64,000 nt of DNA from Streptomyces globosus. Lineage in GTDB: Bacteria > Actinomycetota > Actinomycetes > Streptomycetales > Streptomycetaceae. The notes under the pieces are model-generated. The model was not told where the DNA came from, searched no databases, and worked only from the letters and a program-made list of their open reading frames with translations. Where the stretch lies: positions 933,501-997,500 of the forward strand of contig NZ_CP030862.1 of assembly GCF_003325375.1 (NCBI RefSeq). Reading direction: 5' to 3'. Made by a program: the position numbers and the translations under genes. The first letter of the stretch is position 1. The number at the start of each line of letters is the position of its first letter. Shown in pieces: positions 20,380-28,827 of this stretch.

Positions 20380-22446
20380 TTGAGTCGTGAAACCGACAGT
20401 CCGTCCACCGGGCCCCAGGGGGGCGGTGGAGCCGCCTACCCCTCGGGCACGCAGCCGTACGGATCCGGCCAGTACCCGTCCACGGACCCAGCGGCGACTG
20501 CCTCGGAGGAGAACTCTGTGACCTCGAACCCGTCCACGCCCGACACCGACGGGCCGAAGACCGAGACCACCCTGACGACCCGGATCCGGATCAACATCCC
20601 GGGTTCGCGGCCGATCCCGCCGGTGGTCGTGCGCAAGCCCGTCGCCGAAGCGGAGGCGGAGGCCGAGGCCGCCGCGGCCCCGGCCGACCGGCCCCGCGCC
20701 GAGCCCGAGCCGCCGCGGGCGTCCGCGCCGGCCGCGCCGCCCGCGCCCGCGCCCGCGGCGCCTGAGCCGGCGGCCGAGCCGGAGGCGCAGGCGAACAACT
20801 GGTTCGCCCCGCGCAAGCCGCCCCAGGCGGCCGCAGCCTCCACCGCCGCCCCGGCGGCCCCCGCGCTGCCGAAGCGCGCCCCCGCCGCGGAGGGCCCCGC
20901 TCCCGCGCTGCCCGCGCGCACCCCGGCCGCCCCCGAACCGCTGCCGGTCCGCACCCCCGCCCCGCCCGTGCGCGGCGGTGCCCCGGGTGCCGGCTTCGCC
21001 CCGCCCGCCGCCCCCGCGGCCGGCGGCGCCCCCCAGGGCTTCGCCCCGCCGCCGCCCGCCCCGGCCGGCCCCGGCTTCGCCGGCCCGCCGGTCCCGCCGC
21101 CGACAGGGCCCGGCGCCGGCGTCGGCGCCACGCAGGGCTTCCCCGCCTTCCCCGGCGATGGCGGACCCGCCGCCGAGCCCTTCCCCGGCGACGGCGGCCC
21201 CGCGACCGAGCCGTTCCCCGCTTTCGGCGCCCCCGAGGGCCCCGGCCGCCCGGCCGGCCCCACCGGCGGCCCCGCCCTCGGGTCCTTCCCCGTCGACGGC
21301 CCGCGCCCCGACGCCTCCCCGCACTGGCCCGGCCCCGACACGGGTGCCGCTCCGCGCACCCCGGTCCCGCCGCCCGGTCCCGCCGCCCCGTCCGGCCCGG
21401 CCGCGCCGGCCGGCGCCGCGGCTCCCCGCGCCCCGCAGCCGTCCGCCGACCGGCCTGTGGCGCCCCGGCCCGCCAAGGCGGCCGCGCCGAAGCCGACGAA
21501 GGTCGCCAAGGCCCGCTCGAAGCTGGTCCTGCTCGGCGGCGGCGCCGTCTCCCTCATTGCCGTGGCGTACGGAGCTGGCCTGCTGCTGAACCACTCGGAC
21601 GTCCCCAAGGGCACCACCGTCCTCGGCGTCGACATCAGCGGCAGCCGCGACGAGGCCGTCGCCAAGCTCCAGACGGCATTCGGCAACCGCGCGGCCACGC
21701 CGCTCCAGCTCACCGTCGCCGGCAAGCCGGTCGAGCTGAAGCCGGAGAAGGCCGGCCTGAGCCTGGACGCCCAGACCACCGTCCGCAACGCCGCGGGCAG
21801 CGACTACAACCCGGTCACCGTCATCGGCTCGCTCCTCGGCAACGAGCGCGTCGCCGACCCGGTCATGCCGGTCGACGAGGAGAAGCTCCAGGTCGCCCTG
21901 CAGGAGCTGGCGGGCACCGCCGGCACCGTCACCGAGGGCACCATCAAGTTCGACACGGGCAAGGCCGTCGCCGTCCCCGGCAAGGCCGGCACCACCCTCG
22001 ACACGGGCGCCTCCGCCGAGCTCGTCACCAAGGCGTTCCGCGACATGGTCGCCACCGGTTCGGCCGCCGCCGTCGAACTCCCGGTCACGACCAAGGAGCC
22101 GGCCGTGAACCAGGCCGAACTCGACCGGGCCATGAAGGAGTTCGCCGAGCCCGCCATGTCCGGCATCGCCACCGTCAAGGCCGGGCCCAAGTCCATCCCG
22201 TTCGGCCCCAAGTCGCTGCCGAAGATCCTCAGCATGCAGGCCGTGGACGGCAAGCTCGTCGAGAAGTACGACCTGGAGGCCCTCAAGGCCATCTACGGCA
22301 ACAGCTTCGACGGCGTGCTGATCACCCGCGGCACGGGCGAGAAGACCCCGGTCTCCCCGCAGGACGTCGCCGGGGCCCTCGGCAAGGCCCTGCGCGGCAA
22401 GACCGCTGCCGAACGCACCGTCACCATCGACACCAACCCCAACTGA
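20380..22446 (+). CDS. membrane-anchored PG_binding_4 domain protein with Pro-rich cytoplasmic region
   Basis: A 688-aa protein. Residues 1-375 are disordered Pro/Ala/Gly-rich sequence. One transmembrane segment follows near 382-403, then an extracytoplasmic part with two repeats of the fold found before YkuD and VanW domains (PG_binding_4). Repeat one starts near GTTVLGVDISG. No YkuD or VanW catalytic domain follows, so it probably binds peptidoglycan without acting on it. TTG 20380 was chosen because CGGGAGAA lies before it; further upstream codons have poor coding character. A GTG at 20518 is an alternative. The hairpin at 22483 ends the gene. Confidence 0.8.
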   Translation: MSRETDSPSTGPQGGGGAAYPSGTQPYGSGQYPSTDPAATASEENSVTSNPSTPDTDGPKTETTLTTRIRINIPGSRPIPPVVVRKPVAEAEAEAEAAAAPADRPRAEPEPPRASAPAAPPAPAPAAPEPAAEPEAQANNWFAPRKPPQAAAASTAAPAAPALPKRAPAAEGPAPALPARTPAAPEPLPVRTPAPPVRGGAPGAGFAPPAAPAAGGAPQGFAPPPPAPAGPGFAGPPVPPPTGPGAGVGATQGFPAFPGDGGPAAEPFPGDGGPATEPFPAFGAPEGPGRPAGPTGGPALGSFPVDGPRPDASPHWPGPDTGAAPRTPVPPPGPAAPSGPAAPAGAAAPRAPQPSADRPVAPRPAKAAAPKPTKVAKARSKLVLLGGGAVSLIAVAYGAGLLLNHSDVPKGTTVLGVDISGSRDEAVAKLQTAFGNRAATPLQLTVAGKPVELKPEKAGLSLDAQTTVRNAAGSDYNPVTVIGSLLGNERVADPVMPVDEEKLQVALQELAGTAGTVTEGTIKFDTGKAVAVPGKAGTTLDTGASAELVTKAFRDMVATGSAAAVELPVTTKEPAVNQAELDRAMKEFAEPAMSGIATVKAGPKSIPFGPKSLPKILSMQAVDGKLVEKYDLEALKAIYGNSFDGVLITRGTGEKTPVSPQDVAGALGKALRGKTAAERTVTIDTNPN

Positions 22447-22482
22447 CGGCGTCGCCCGCCGCCCGGCACGGACACGGACACC

Positions 22483-22513
22483 GCCCCCGCCCCGCGAGAC
22501 CGGGGGCGGGGGC
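22483..22513. terminator. bidirectional terminator between convergent genes
   Basis: An 11-bp inverted repeat (GCCCCCGCCCC at 22483-22493 against 22503-22513) lies between the stop at 22446 and the leftward gene ending at 22552. Confidence 0.6.
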
Positions 22514-22551
22514 CGCCGCCGTCCGTACGCCGGTCCGCGCCCCGCGGGCGG

Positions 22552-23343
22552 TCAGTTCAGCAGGGCGCGCGCCGCGCGGGCCTCGGACCGGATCCGCGCC
22601 GCGGCCTCGGCGTCCACCGCCTCCACCACCTGCGCGTACGCCTCCAGCTCGGCCGCCCCGGCGGTGAACCGGCCGCGATCCACCAGCAGCTTCGCCCGCT
22701 CGTAGCGCAGCGACGCAGGGTGCGAGGGGAGCAGCAGCGACAGCTCCAGCGCCCACAGCGCGACCCCCGACTGCTCGGGCCGCGCGGCCGCCCACGCCCG
22801 GATGTTGTTCAGGATCCGCAGCACGATGTCCAGCGTCCGGGCAGGCGTGCGCGGCCCCGCCGCCTGCTCCGCGGGCCCCGTCCCCAGCGAGGCGCCGCCC
22901 GCGAACGGGTCCACCACCACGCCCTCCTCCGGGTCGCCGAAGCCCACGACGAAATGCCCCGGCAGCCCGAGCCCGTACACCGGCGCGCCCGCCCGCCGGG
23001 CGACCTCCAGCCACACCACGGACAGCAGGATCGGCAGGCCGCGCCGGCGCCGCAGCACCTCGTGCAGCAGCGAGGACGACAGCCTCTCGTAGTCCGCGGG
23101 CGTGCCGTGGAAGCCCATCCGGCCGCCGAGCAGCTCCGTCACGGCCGACGCCCACGCCTGCGCCCCGCGCAGCCCGTAGGGCAGCATGCCGGCCAGCCGG
23201 TCCAGCTCGATCTGGGCCGCGTCCACCCCCCGCTCGTCCAGCGCCGGGTCGGCCTCGGCCGCCAGCAGCAGGCACAGCACCGCCAGGTCGGGCCGCTCCG
23301 CGCGGGCCTCCTCGGCGAACTGCTCCCGGCTCCCCGGGATCAC
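22552..23343 (-). CDS. SirB1/transglutaminase-like protein with TPR-like tail
   Basis: A 263-aa cytosolic protein of the SirB1 family: a Transglut_core2 domain (residues 30-190) followed by a helical, TPR-like region. The signatures RRRGLPILLSVVWLEVA and GLPGHFVVGF are those of the family. No enzymatic activity has been settled for it. GTG 23343 overlaps the stop of the upstream acetyltransferase gene by 4 bp, so the two are translationally coupled. The frame is open further upstream only because it lies within that gene. Confidence 0.85.
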   Translation of the reverse strand: MIPGSREQFAEEARAERPDLAVLCLLLAAEADPALDERGVDAAQIELDRLAGMLPYGLRGAQAWASAVTELLGGRMGFHGTPADYERLSSSLLHEVLRRRRGLPILLSVVWLEVARRAGAPVYGLGLPGHFVVGFGDPEEGVVVDPFAGGASLGTGPAEQAAGPRTPARTLDIVLRILNNIRAWAAARPEQSGVALWALELSLLLPSHPASLRYERAKLLVDRGRFTAGAAELEAYAQVVEAVDAEAAARIRSEARAARALLN

Positions 23344-24323
23344 GGCCGGGCCTGCCGGTAGTGGTGGTAGGCGTGGTGCGGGGCGAAGCCCAGGCCGTCG
23401 TAGAGCGCGCGGGCCGCGGCGTTGCCGGCCTCGACCTGGAGCCACGCCGCGGAGGCGCCCTCCTCCAGGGCCCGGGCGGCCAGCGAGGCCATCACCGCCG
23501 TCGCCAGCCCCTCGCGCCGCCGCTCCGGGGCGACCTCGACGGCCGCGAAGCCGGCCCACCGGCCGTCCACGACCAGGCGGCCGATCGCGGCCCCGGGCAC
23601 GGTCGCGAACCACACCGACGGCCCGGCCTCCAGCACCCGGCGCGCCGTGTCCGGGTCGCCGACCCGCCCGTAGCGGGAGAGCCACTCCCCGTCCGGAGTC
23701 CGGGACAGGCGTACGGCCGCGGTGTCCGCGGCGGTGTCGGCCAGCGGCGCCAGCGCGGCGGTGCGGACCTCCGCCGACACCTCGCGCCGCCAGCCGCGCC
23801 GCTCCAGCTCCGCGAGGAGCACCTCCTGGGTGCCCGCGGCCCCCGTCGCCCCCTGCACATAGGGCGGAAGTCCTCGTTCCGCGTACCAGGCCGTCACCCG
23901 GGCGAGTGCTTCACCGAGCGGTATCCCCGGGTCGCCGAGCGCCAGGACGGAGTTGGCGCGCCGCGTGAACCCGGCGGCCGCCCGCAGCGTCCACCCGCCC
24001 AGCCGCTCGCTCTCCAGCGGCTGCCAGGCCCGCGCGCCGACCCGCGCCAGCTCCTCGAAGGAGGCCGCAGGCCCCCTGCGGCGGGCCGGCGCGGCGGGCA
24101 CGACCTTGCCCGCCACCAGCGAGGATTCCGCGATGCGGACGGATTCCCCGCTCTTGCGTGTGATCGTGAGCACACCCCGGTCCCAGGATGTGAGAACCCC
24201 TACCGTGTCCGTGAACGCGGGCCTGCCGTCCGGCCCCTCGTCCGACCGTCGTACGGAGACTCGTTTACCCACGTCAGCGGGGGTGATACGGATCTCCAGC
24301 AGCCCACCGGCAGTGATTTCCAC
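23340..24323 (-). CDS. GNAT acetyltransferase with N-terminal SH3-like domain
   Basis: A 327-aa protein. Residues 1-70 form a small beta-rich domain (RITPADVGKRVSVRR...), and residues 80-325 a GNAT fold with the acetyl-CoA loop RRREGLATAVM and the C-terminal NAAARALYDGLGF. The layout resembles actinobacterial Rv0428c-type acetyltransferases. The substrate is unknown. It is transcribed divergently from fdxA and coupled to the SirB1-like gene by a GTGA overlap. Confidence 0.87.
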   Translation of the reverse strand: MEITAGGLLEIRITPADVGKRVSVRRSDEGPDGRPAFTDTVGVLTSWDRGVLTITRKSGESVRIAESSLVAGKVVPAAPARRRGPAASFEELARVGARAWQPLESERLGGWTLRAAAGFTRRANSVLALGDPGIPLGEALARVTAWYAERGLPPYVQGATGAAGTQEVLLAELERRGWRREVSAEVRTAALAPLADTAADTAAVRLSRTPDGEWLSRYGRVGDPDTARRVLEAGPSVWFATVPGAAIGRLVVDGRWAGFAAVEVAPERRREGLATAVMASLAARALEEGASAAWLQVEAGNAAARALYDGLGFAPHHAYHHYRQARP

Positions 24324-24440
24324 AGCTCTGTCCGCCCCTCCTGTTCGGATCGTGCCCGGGAACGGAGATACTAGGCGTGGGCATCGACGACGCCGCGCTC
24401 CCGCGCGATATGGACAGCCCTACCGAGGAGGAACGAGAGC

Positions 24441-24767
24441 GTGACCTACGTCATCGCGGAGCCTTGTGTCGACGTCAAGGACAAGGCATGCATCGAAGAG
24501 TGCCCCGTCGACTGCATCTACGAGGGCCAGCGGTCCTTGTACATCCACCCGGACGAATGCGTCGACTGCGGCGCCTGTGAGCCGGTCTGCCCGGTCGAGG
24601 CCATCTTCTACGAGGACGACACTCCGGAGGAGTGGAAGGAGTACTACAAGGCGAACGTCGAGTTCTTCGACGAGCTCGGTTCGCCCGGTGGTGCCTCGAA
24701 GCTGGGTCTGATCGAGCGTGATCACCCCTTCATCGCCGCGCTGCCGCCCATGGGCGAAGGCCACTGA
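24441..24767 (+). CDS. fdxA: 7Fe ferredoxin
   Basis: A 108-aa bacterial ferredoxin with one 3Fe-4S and one 4Fe-4S cluster. Cysteines lie at 9, 17, 21 and 25 and at 40, 43, 46 and 50. The C-terminal extension with DDTPEEWKEYY is typical of the FdxA/FdxC group. It starts at GTG 24441 behind GAGGAGGAACG. It probably donates electrons to cytochromes P450 or other redox enzymes. dapC follows after a hairpin, as in mycobacteria (fdxC-Rv1178, from memory). Confidence 0.96.
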   Translation: MTYVIAEPCVDVKDKACIEECPVDCIYEGQRSLYIHPDECVDCGACEPVCPVEAIFYEDDTPEEWKEYYKANVEFFDELGSPGGASKLGLIERDHPFIAALPPMGEGH

Positions 24768-24795
24768 CGGCTGCCCCCACGCGGGCGGAACGCAC

Positions 24796-24832
24796 CTCGG
24801 TCCCGTACGGCCCCGCGCCGCGCGGGACCGAG
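24796..24832 (+). terminator. hairpin between fdxA and dapC
   Basis: A 10-bp inverted repeat CTCGGTCCCG/CGGGACCGAG with a 17-nt loop. It could reduce read-through from fdxA into dapC. Confidence 0.45.
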
Positions 24833-24877
24833 CCGTTCACCCGCCGCACCGGACCGCACGAGAGAGCAGAGAGCACC

Positions 24878-25972
24878 GTGGCCGCAGTATCCTCACGCCT
24901 TCCCGTCTTCCCGTGGGACAAGCTGGAGCCGTACAAGGCGACGGCCGCGGCGCACCCCGACGGCATCGTCGACCTCTCCGTCGGCACGCCCGTGGACCCG
25001 GTGCCCCGGCTGATCCGCGAGGCCCTCGTCGCCGCCGCGGACTCCCCGGGCTACCCCACCGTGTGGGGGACGACCGCCCTGCGCGACGCGATCACCGGCT
25101 GGCTGCGCGGCCGCCTCGGCGCGAGCGCCGCCGGCCACCGCAACGTCCTGCCCGTCGTCGGCTCCAAGGAGCTCGTCGCCTGGCTCCCCACGCAGCTCGG
25201 CCTGGGCCCCGGCGACAAGGTCGCCTACCCGCGGCTCGCCTACCCCACGTACGAGGTCGGCGCGCGGCTCTGCGGCGCCGAGGCCGTCGTCTACGACGAC
25301 CCCACCGAGCTCGACCCGGCCGGCCTGAAGCTGCTGTGGCTCAACTCGCCCTCCAACCCGACCGGCGCGGTCATCCCCAAGGACGAGCTCATCCGCATCG
25401 TGGCCTGGGCGCGGGAGCACTCCGTCCTGGTCTTCAGCGACGAGTGCTACCTGGAGCTCGGCTGGGAGGCCGAGCCCGTCTCGGTCCTGCACGACGACGT
25501 CTGCGGCGGCTCCTACGAGGGCCTCGTCGCCGTCCACTCCCTGTCCAAGCGGTCCAACCTGGCGGGCTACCGGGCGGCGTTCGCCGCCGGCGACGCGGAC
25601 GTCCTCGGCGAGCTCCTCCAGATCCGCAAGCACGGTGGCATGATGACGCCGGCCCCGGTGCAGGCGGCCACCGTGGCGGCCCTCGGCGACGACGCGCACG
25701 TCGCGGAGCAGCGCGGCCGCTACGCCGCCCGGCGCGCGGCGCTGCGGGCGGCCCTGGAGGCGCACGGCTTCCGCGTCGAGCACAGCGAGGCCAGCCTCTA
25801 CCTGTGGGTGACCCGCGACGAGCCCTGCTGGGACACCGTCGCCCACCTCGCAGACCTGGGCATCCTCGTCGCCCCCGGCGACTTCTACGGCGAGGCGGGC
25901 GCCCGGCACGTGCGCGTCGCCTTCACCGCGACGGACGAGCGCGTCGGCGCGGCGGTCAAGCGGCTCGCCTGA
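24878..25972 (+). CDS. dapC: succinyldiaminopimelate aminotransferase
   Basis: A 364-aa class I PLP-dependent aminotransferase of the actinobacterial DapC type, acting in lysine and peptidoglycan precursor synthesis. The PLP lysine sits in HSLSKRSNLAGYR near residues 221-233. The cofactor-contacting WLNSPSNPTG lies near 165-174. GTG 24878 begins a typical AVSSRLPVFPWDKL N-terminus. dapE, the next enzyme of the succinylase branch, is about 1.7 kb downstream in the same direction. A strong terminator follows. Confidence 0.94.
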   Translation: MAAVSSRLPVFPWDKLEPYKATAAAHPDGIVDLSVGTPVDPVPRLIREALVAAADSPGYPTVWGTTALRDAITGWLRGRLGASAAGHRNVLPVVGSKELVAWLPTQLGLGPGDKVAYPRLAYPTYEVGARLCGAEAVVYDDPTELDPAGLKLLWLNSPSNPTGAVIPKDELIRIVAWAREHSVLVFSDECYLELGWEAEPVSVLHDDVCGGSYEGLVAVHSLSKRSNLAGYRAAFAAGDADVLGELLQIRKHGGMMTPAPVQAATVAALGDDAHVAEQRGRYAARRAALRAALEAHGFRVEHSEASLYLWVTRDEPCWDTVAHLADLGILVAPGDFYGEAGARHVRVAFTATDERVGAAVKRLA

Positions 25973-25988
25973 CGGCGGGCGCGGACAG

Positions 25989-26031
25989 GCCGAGGGGGCC
26001 GGGAGCAGCAAGCGCTCCCGGCCCCCTCGGC
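25989..26031. terminator. bidirectional terminator after dapC
   Basis: A perfect 18-bp inverted repeat (25989-26006 and 26014-26031) with a 7-nt loop, between convergent genes. It is among the longest perfect stems in the window. Confidence 0.8.
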
Positions 26032-26045
26032 GTCCTGCGGGTCCG

Positions 26046-26375
26046 TCAGCCGGCGAGGCCGTTCAGGGGCAGGGAGCCCAGCGGCAGCGAGTCCGTCGGC
26101 AGGGAGCCGGTCGGCAGGGCGTCCGTCGGCAGGCCCTCGGCGGCCGGCAGCCCGCCCAGGAGGGCGCCCGCGGTGTCGGCGACCTGCCCGGGCGCGGCCG
26201 GGACGGCCTCGGAGGCGGTGTCCGCGGCCTGCGGCCCGGTGAGGGCGCCCAGCTGCGGCAGGGACGAGTCCAGGCCCGCGGCGCTGGCCGCGCCGGCCGC
26301 ACCGACCACGGGAGCGGCCCCGGCTGCGAGCAGCAGCGCGGTACGGGCGATCCGGCGGGTCAGGGGGAGGGACAT
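26046..26375 (-). CDS. small secreted protein with LP-rich repeat tail
   Basis: A 109-aa protein. Residues 1-32 are a Sec signal peptide (MSLPLTRRIARTALLLAAG, cleavage after ASA). The mature part is short. Its last 40 residues repeat a five-residue unit of the form LPTxS/A (LPTDA-LPTGS-LPTDS-LPLGS-LPLNG). ATG 26375 has AGGAG five bases upstream; codons further upstream were rejected. It has no cysteines and no sortase signal. Function is unknown. Similar secreted repeat proteins occur in Streptomyces but I cannot name a family. Confidence 0.75.
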   Translation of the reverse strand: MSLPLTRRIARTALLLAAGAAPVVGAAGAASAAGLDSSLPQLGALTGPQAADTASEAVPAAPGQVADTAGALLGGLPAAEGLPTDALPTGSLPTDSLPLGSLPLNGLAG

Positions 26376-26632
26376 GTTGCTCCTAAGCGGTAGCGGCTGA
26401 GTACGCCCGCTACAACCGCCCGCGGGGCGGGGCGGGTTGCGGCGCCCTTCGGTAAAGGATCGGTAACGCATCGTTTAATCGGCTTCCGGGACAAGCCCAT
26501 TGGATGCCGACCGACCAGCGCTTCCTCGCCCCGGAAGCCGCCCCGGAAGCCGCCCCGCGCCCACCCGCGATCCGCCCCCTGCGGGGGACATCCCGTACGC
26601 GCGAGCGGGCGGCCGGGAGCCCCGTCCCCGGC

Positions 26633-27598
26633 TCAGCCCTTCACGAAGATGCGGACCTGGCCCCGCTGCGCCCCGCGCGTGTCCGCGCCGCCCTTCGCGT
26701 CCGCGCCCGCGGGCTGCCAGCGGCCCTTCTTCTCGCCCGCCACCCAGCTGCGGTCCGCGTACGAGACCCGAGCGATGCCCAGCGACGGCGCGTTCGCGAT
26801 CGCCCAGCCGGCGACGGCCCGGCTGCCGCGCGCCGCCTGCTCCCCGCCGTCCGGCTTCTCCGCCAGCGCGACCTCGGCGTCCGCCGCCTGCGCGCCGCCG
26901 GCCGCCGCGGCCGGCTTCTCGGGGAAGGCGTGCAGCCCGCTCCTGCCGAGGATCCGCTCCAGCTCGCCCCGCACCCGCTGCGGATCCCCCGGCGCCGCCG
27001 GCGCGGGCCCGCCGCAGGTCAGCTCGCCGGACCCGGCGAACGCAGCCGTCAGCACCGTCGCGTCCGGCTCGTGCTTGGCGTACGCCTGCGGATAACCGCT
27101 CAGCTGCACCTTCTGCGCCGCCTCGGTCAGCGGCAGCCGCGAGTACCCCTTCACCTTGACGAGCCGGTCGTAGAAGATCCCCGCCGAGTAGACGGGGTCT
27201 TGGATCTGCTCCGGCGTCCCCCAGCCCTGCGAGGGCCGCTGCTGGAACAGCCCGAGCGAATCCCGGTCGCCGTGGTCGAGGTTGCGCAGGGCCGACTCCT
27301 GCATCGCCGTCGCCAGCGCGATGGTCACCGCCCGGTCGGGCAGCCCCTTGGCCACCCCGACCGCGGCTATCGTCGCCGCGTTCGCCGCCTGCTCGGGCGT
27401 CATGTCGTACGTACGGCGGCTGCCTCCGGGGGAGCCGTCCCCGGCCGAATCGGCGGCCGTGCAGTGCGGTGCGCCGCCCCCGCCCATCGACTCGAAGCGG
27501 ACGACGAGGTAGCCGGCGAGCGCGAGCAGGACGCACAGGCCGGCAGCCGTGCGGAGCCTACGGCGGCGGCGGGGGCGGGAGTGATCGCTTCGTGACAC
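26633..27598 (-). CDS. secreted or membrane-anchored lysozyme-like protein
   Basis: A 321-aa protein with a basic N-terminus and one hydrophobic segment near residues 18-36, so membrane-anchored or secreted. Residues 65-180 read as a lysozyme/transglycosylase-like domain. ALATAMQES places a candidate catalytic Glu, followed by the characteristic SLGLFQQRPSQGWGT block and a DPVYSAGIFYDRL helix. The Ala/Gly-rich C-terminal 140 residues are unassigned. As I recall, relatives are often labelled heavy-metal or cobalt transporters, which the sequence does not support. GTG 27598 leaves 85 bp for divergent promoters with dapE; an upstream start at 27664 would nearly abut dapE. Confidence 0.75.
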   Translation of the reverse strand: MSRSDHSRPRRRRRLRTAAGLCVLLALAGYLVVRFESMGGGGAPHCTAADSAGDGSPGGSRRTYDMTPEQAANAATIAAVGVAKGLPDRAVTIALATAMQESALRNLDHGDRDSLGLFQQRPSQGWGTPEQIQDPVYSAGIFYDRLVKVKGYSRLPLTEAAQKVQLSGYPQAYAKHEPDATVLTAAFAGSGELTCGGPAPAAPGDPQRVRGELERILGRSGLHAFPEKPAAAAGGAQAADAEVALAEKPDGGEQAARGSRAVAGWAIANAPSLGIARVSYADRSWVAGEKKGRWQPAGADAKGGADTRGAQRGQVRIFVKG

Positions 27599-27671
27599 GC
27601 GGCCCACCGTACTTGAGCCACGTCGCACGTCCACCGGTCGGACGTGAGACGTTCGCCGCAGCACGGCGCGT

Positions 27672-27677
27672 TAGGGT
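27672..27677 (+). promoter_or_regulatory. dapE -10 element, leaderless start
   Basis: TAGGGT lies six bases before the dapE ATG at 27684, with no ribosome site between them. The -35 is not clear. Confidence 0.4.
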
Positions 27678-27683
27678 CGGGGC

Positions 27684-28763
27684 ATGTCCGAAACCGAGCT
27701 CGACCTCACCCTCGACGCAGCCCGGCTGACCGCGAGGCTCGTCGACATCCCGTCCGTGAGCGGCGACGAGAAGGCCCTCGCCGACCTCGTCGAACACGCC
27801 CTGCGGGGCCTGCCCCACCTCGCGGTCGACCGGTACGGCAACAACGTCGTGGCCCGCACCCGCCTCGGCCGCCCCGAGCGCGTCGTCCTCGCCGGGCACC
27901 TCGACACCGTGCCCATCGCCGGGAACGTCCCCTCCCGCCTCGACGGCGACGGCGTCCTGTGGGGCTGCGGCACCACCGACATGAAGTCCGGCGTCGCCGT
28001 CCAGCTGCGCATCGCCGCGACCGTGCCCGAGCCCAACCGCGACCTCACCTTCGTCTTCTACGACCAGGAGGAGGTGGCCTCCCACCTCAACGGCCTGGGC
28101 CGGATCGCCGAGGCCCACCCCGACTGGCTCGCGGGGGACTTCGCGGTCCTCCTGGAGCCCTCGGACGCCGAGGTCGAGGGCGGCTGCCAGGGCACCCTGC
28201 GCGTCCTGCTGCACACCTCCGGCGAGCGCGCCCACTCCGCCCGCAGCTGGATGGGCTCCAACGCCATCCACGCCGCGGCCCCCATCCTGGCCAGGCTGGC
28301 CGCGTACGAGCCGCGCCGGCCCGTCATCGACGGCCTGGAGTACCACGAGGGCCTCAACGCGGTCCGCATCGAGGGCGGCGTCGCCAACAACGTCATCCCC
28401 GACGCCTGCACCGTGACCGTCAACTTCCGCTACGCGCCCGACCGCAGCGAGGCCGACGCCCTCGCCCACGTCGAGGAGGTCTTCGCGGACTGCGGCGTCA
28501 CCGCCCTCACCGTCGACGACTCCTCCGGCGGCGCCCTCCCCGGGCTCTCGCACCCCGCCGCGAAGGCCTTCATGGAGGCCGTCGGCGGCCGCGCCATGCC
28601 CAAGTTCGGCTGGACCGACGTCTCCCGCTTCAGCGCGCTCGGCGTCCCCGCCGTCAACTACGGCCCGGGCGACGCCCTGCTGGCCCACAAGGTCGACGAA
28701 CGGGTCGACACCAAGGCGATCCTGCACTGCGAGGAACGACTCCGCGCCTGGCTGACCTCCTGA
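27684..28763 (+). CDS. dapE: succinyl-diaminopimelate desuccinylase
   Basis: A 359-aa M20-family zinc peptidase-like enzyme that yields LL-diaminopimelate. Metal ligands are recognisable in LAGHLDTVP (His near 72), GCGTTDMKSG (Asp near 99) and FYDQEEVAS (catalytic Glu/ligand near 130-135). The lid domain contains GERAHSARSW. Length is normal. It completes, with dapC upstream, the succinylase branch of lysine/DAP synthesis; dapD is not in the window. Confidence 0.95.
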   Translation: MSETELDLTLDAARLTARLVDIPSVSGDEKALADLVEHALRGLPHLAVDRYGNNVVARTRLGRPERVVLAGHLDTVPIAGNVPSRLDGDGVLWGCGTTDMKSGVAVQLRIAATVPEPNRDLTFVFYDQEEVASHLNGLGRIAEAHPDWLAGDFAVLLEPSDAEVEGGCQGTLRVLLHTSGERAHSARSWMGSNAIHAAAPILARLAAYEPRRPVIDGLEYHEGLNAVRIEGGVANNVIPDACTVTVNFRYAPDRSEADALAHVEEVFADCGVTALTVDDSSGGALPGLSHPAAKAFMEAVGGRAMPKFGWTDVSRFSALGVPAVNYGPGDALLAHKVDERVDTKAILHCEERLRAWLTS

Positions 28764-28827
28764 ATTACCCTTCCCGTCACCTCCGTGCGCCTACCCTGAT
28801 CAAACGATCAGCAGGAGGGAGCACATC

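Noticed and set aside
20284..21594. Leftward Gly/Arg-rich open frame opposite the PG_binding_4 gene
   Set aside because: The repetitive Gly/Arg content mirrors the Pro/Ala-rich plus-strand protein and no start signal was seen.
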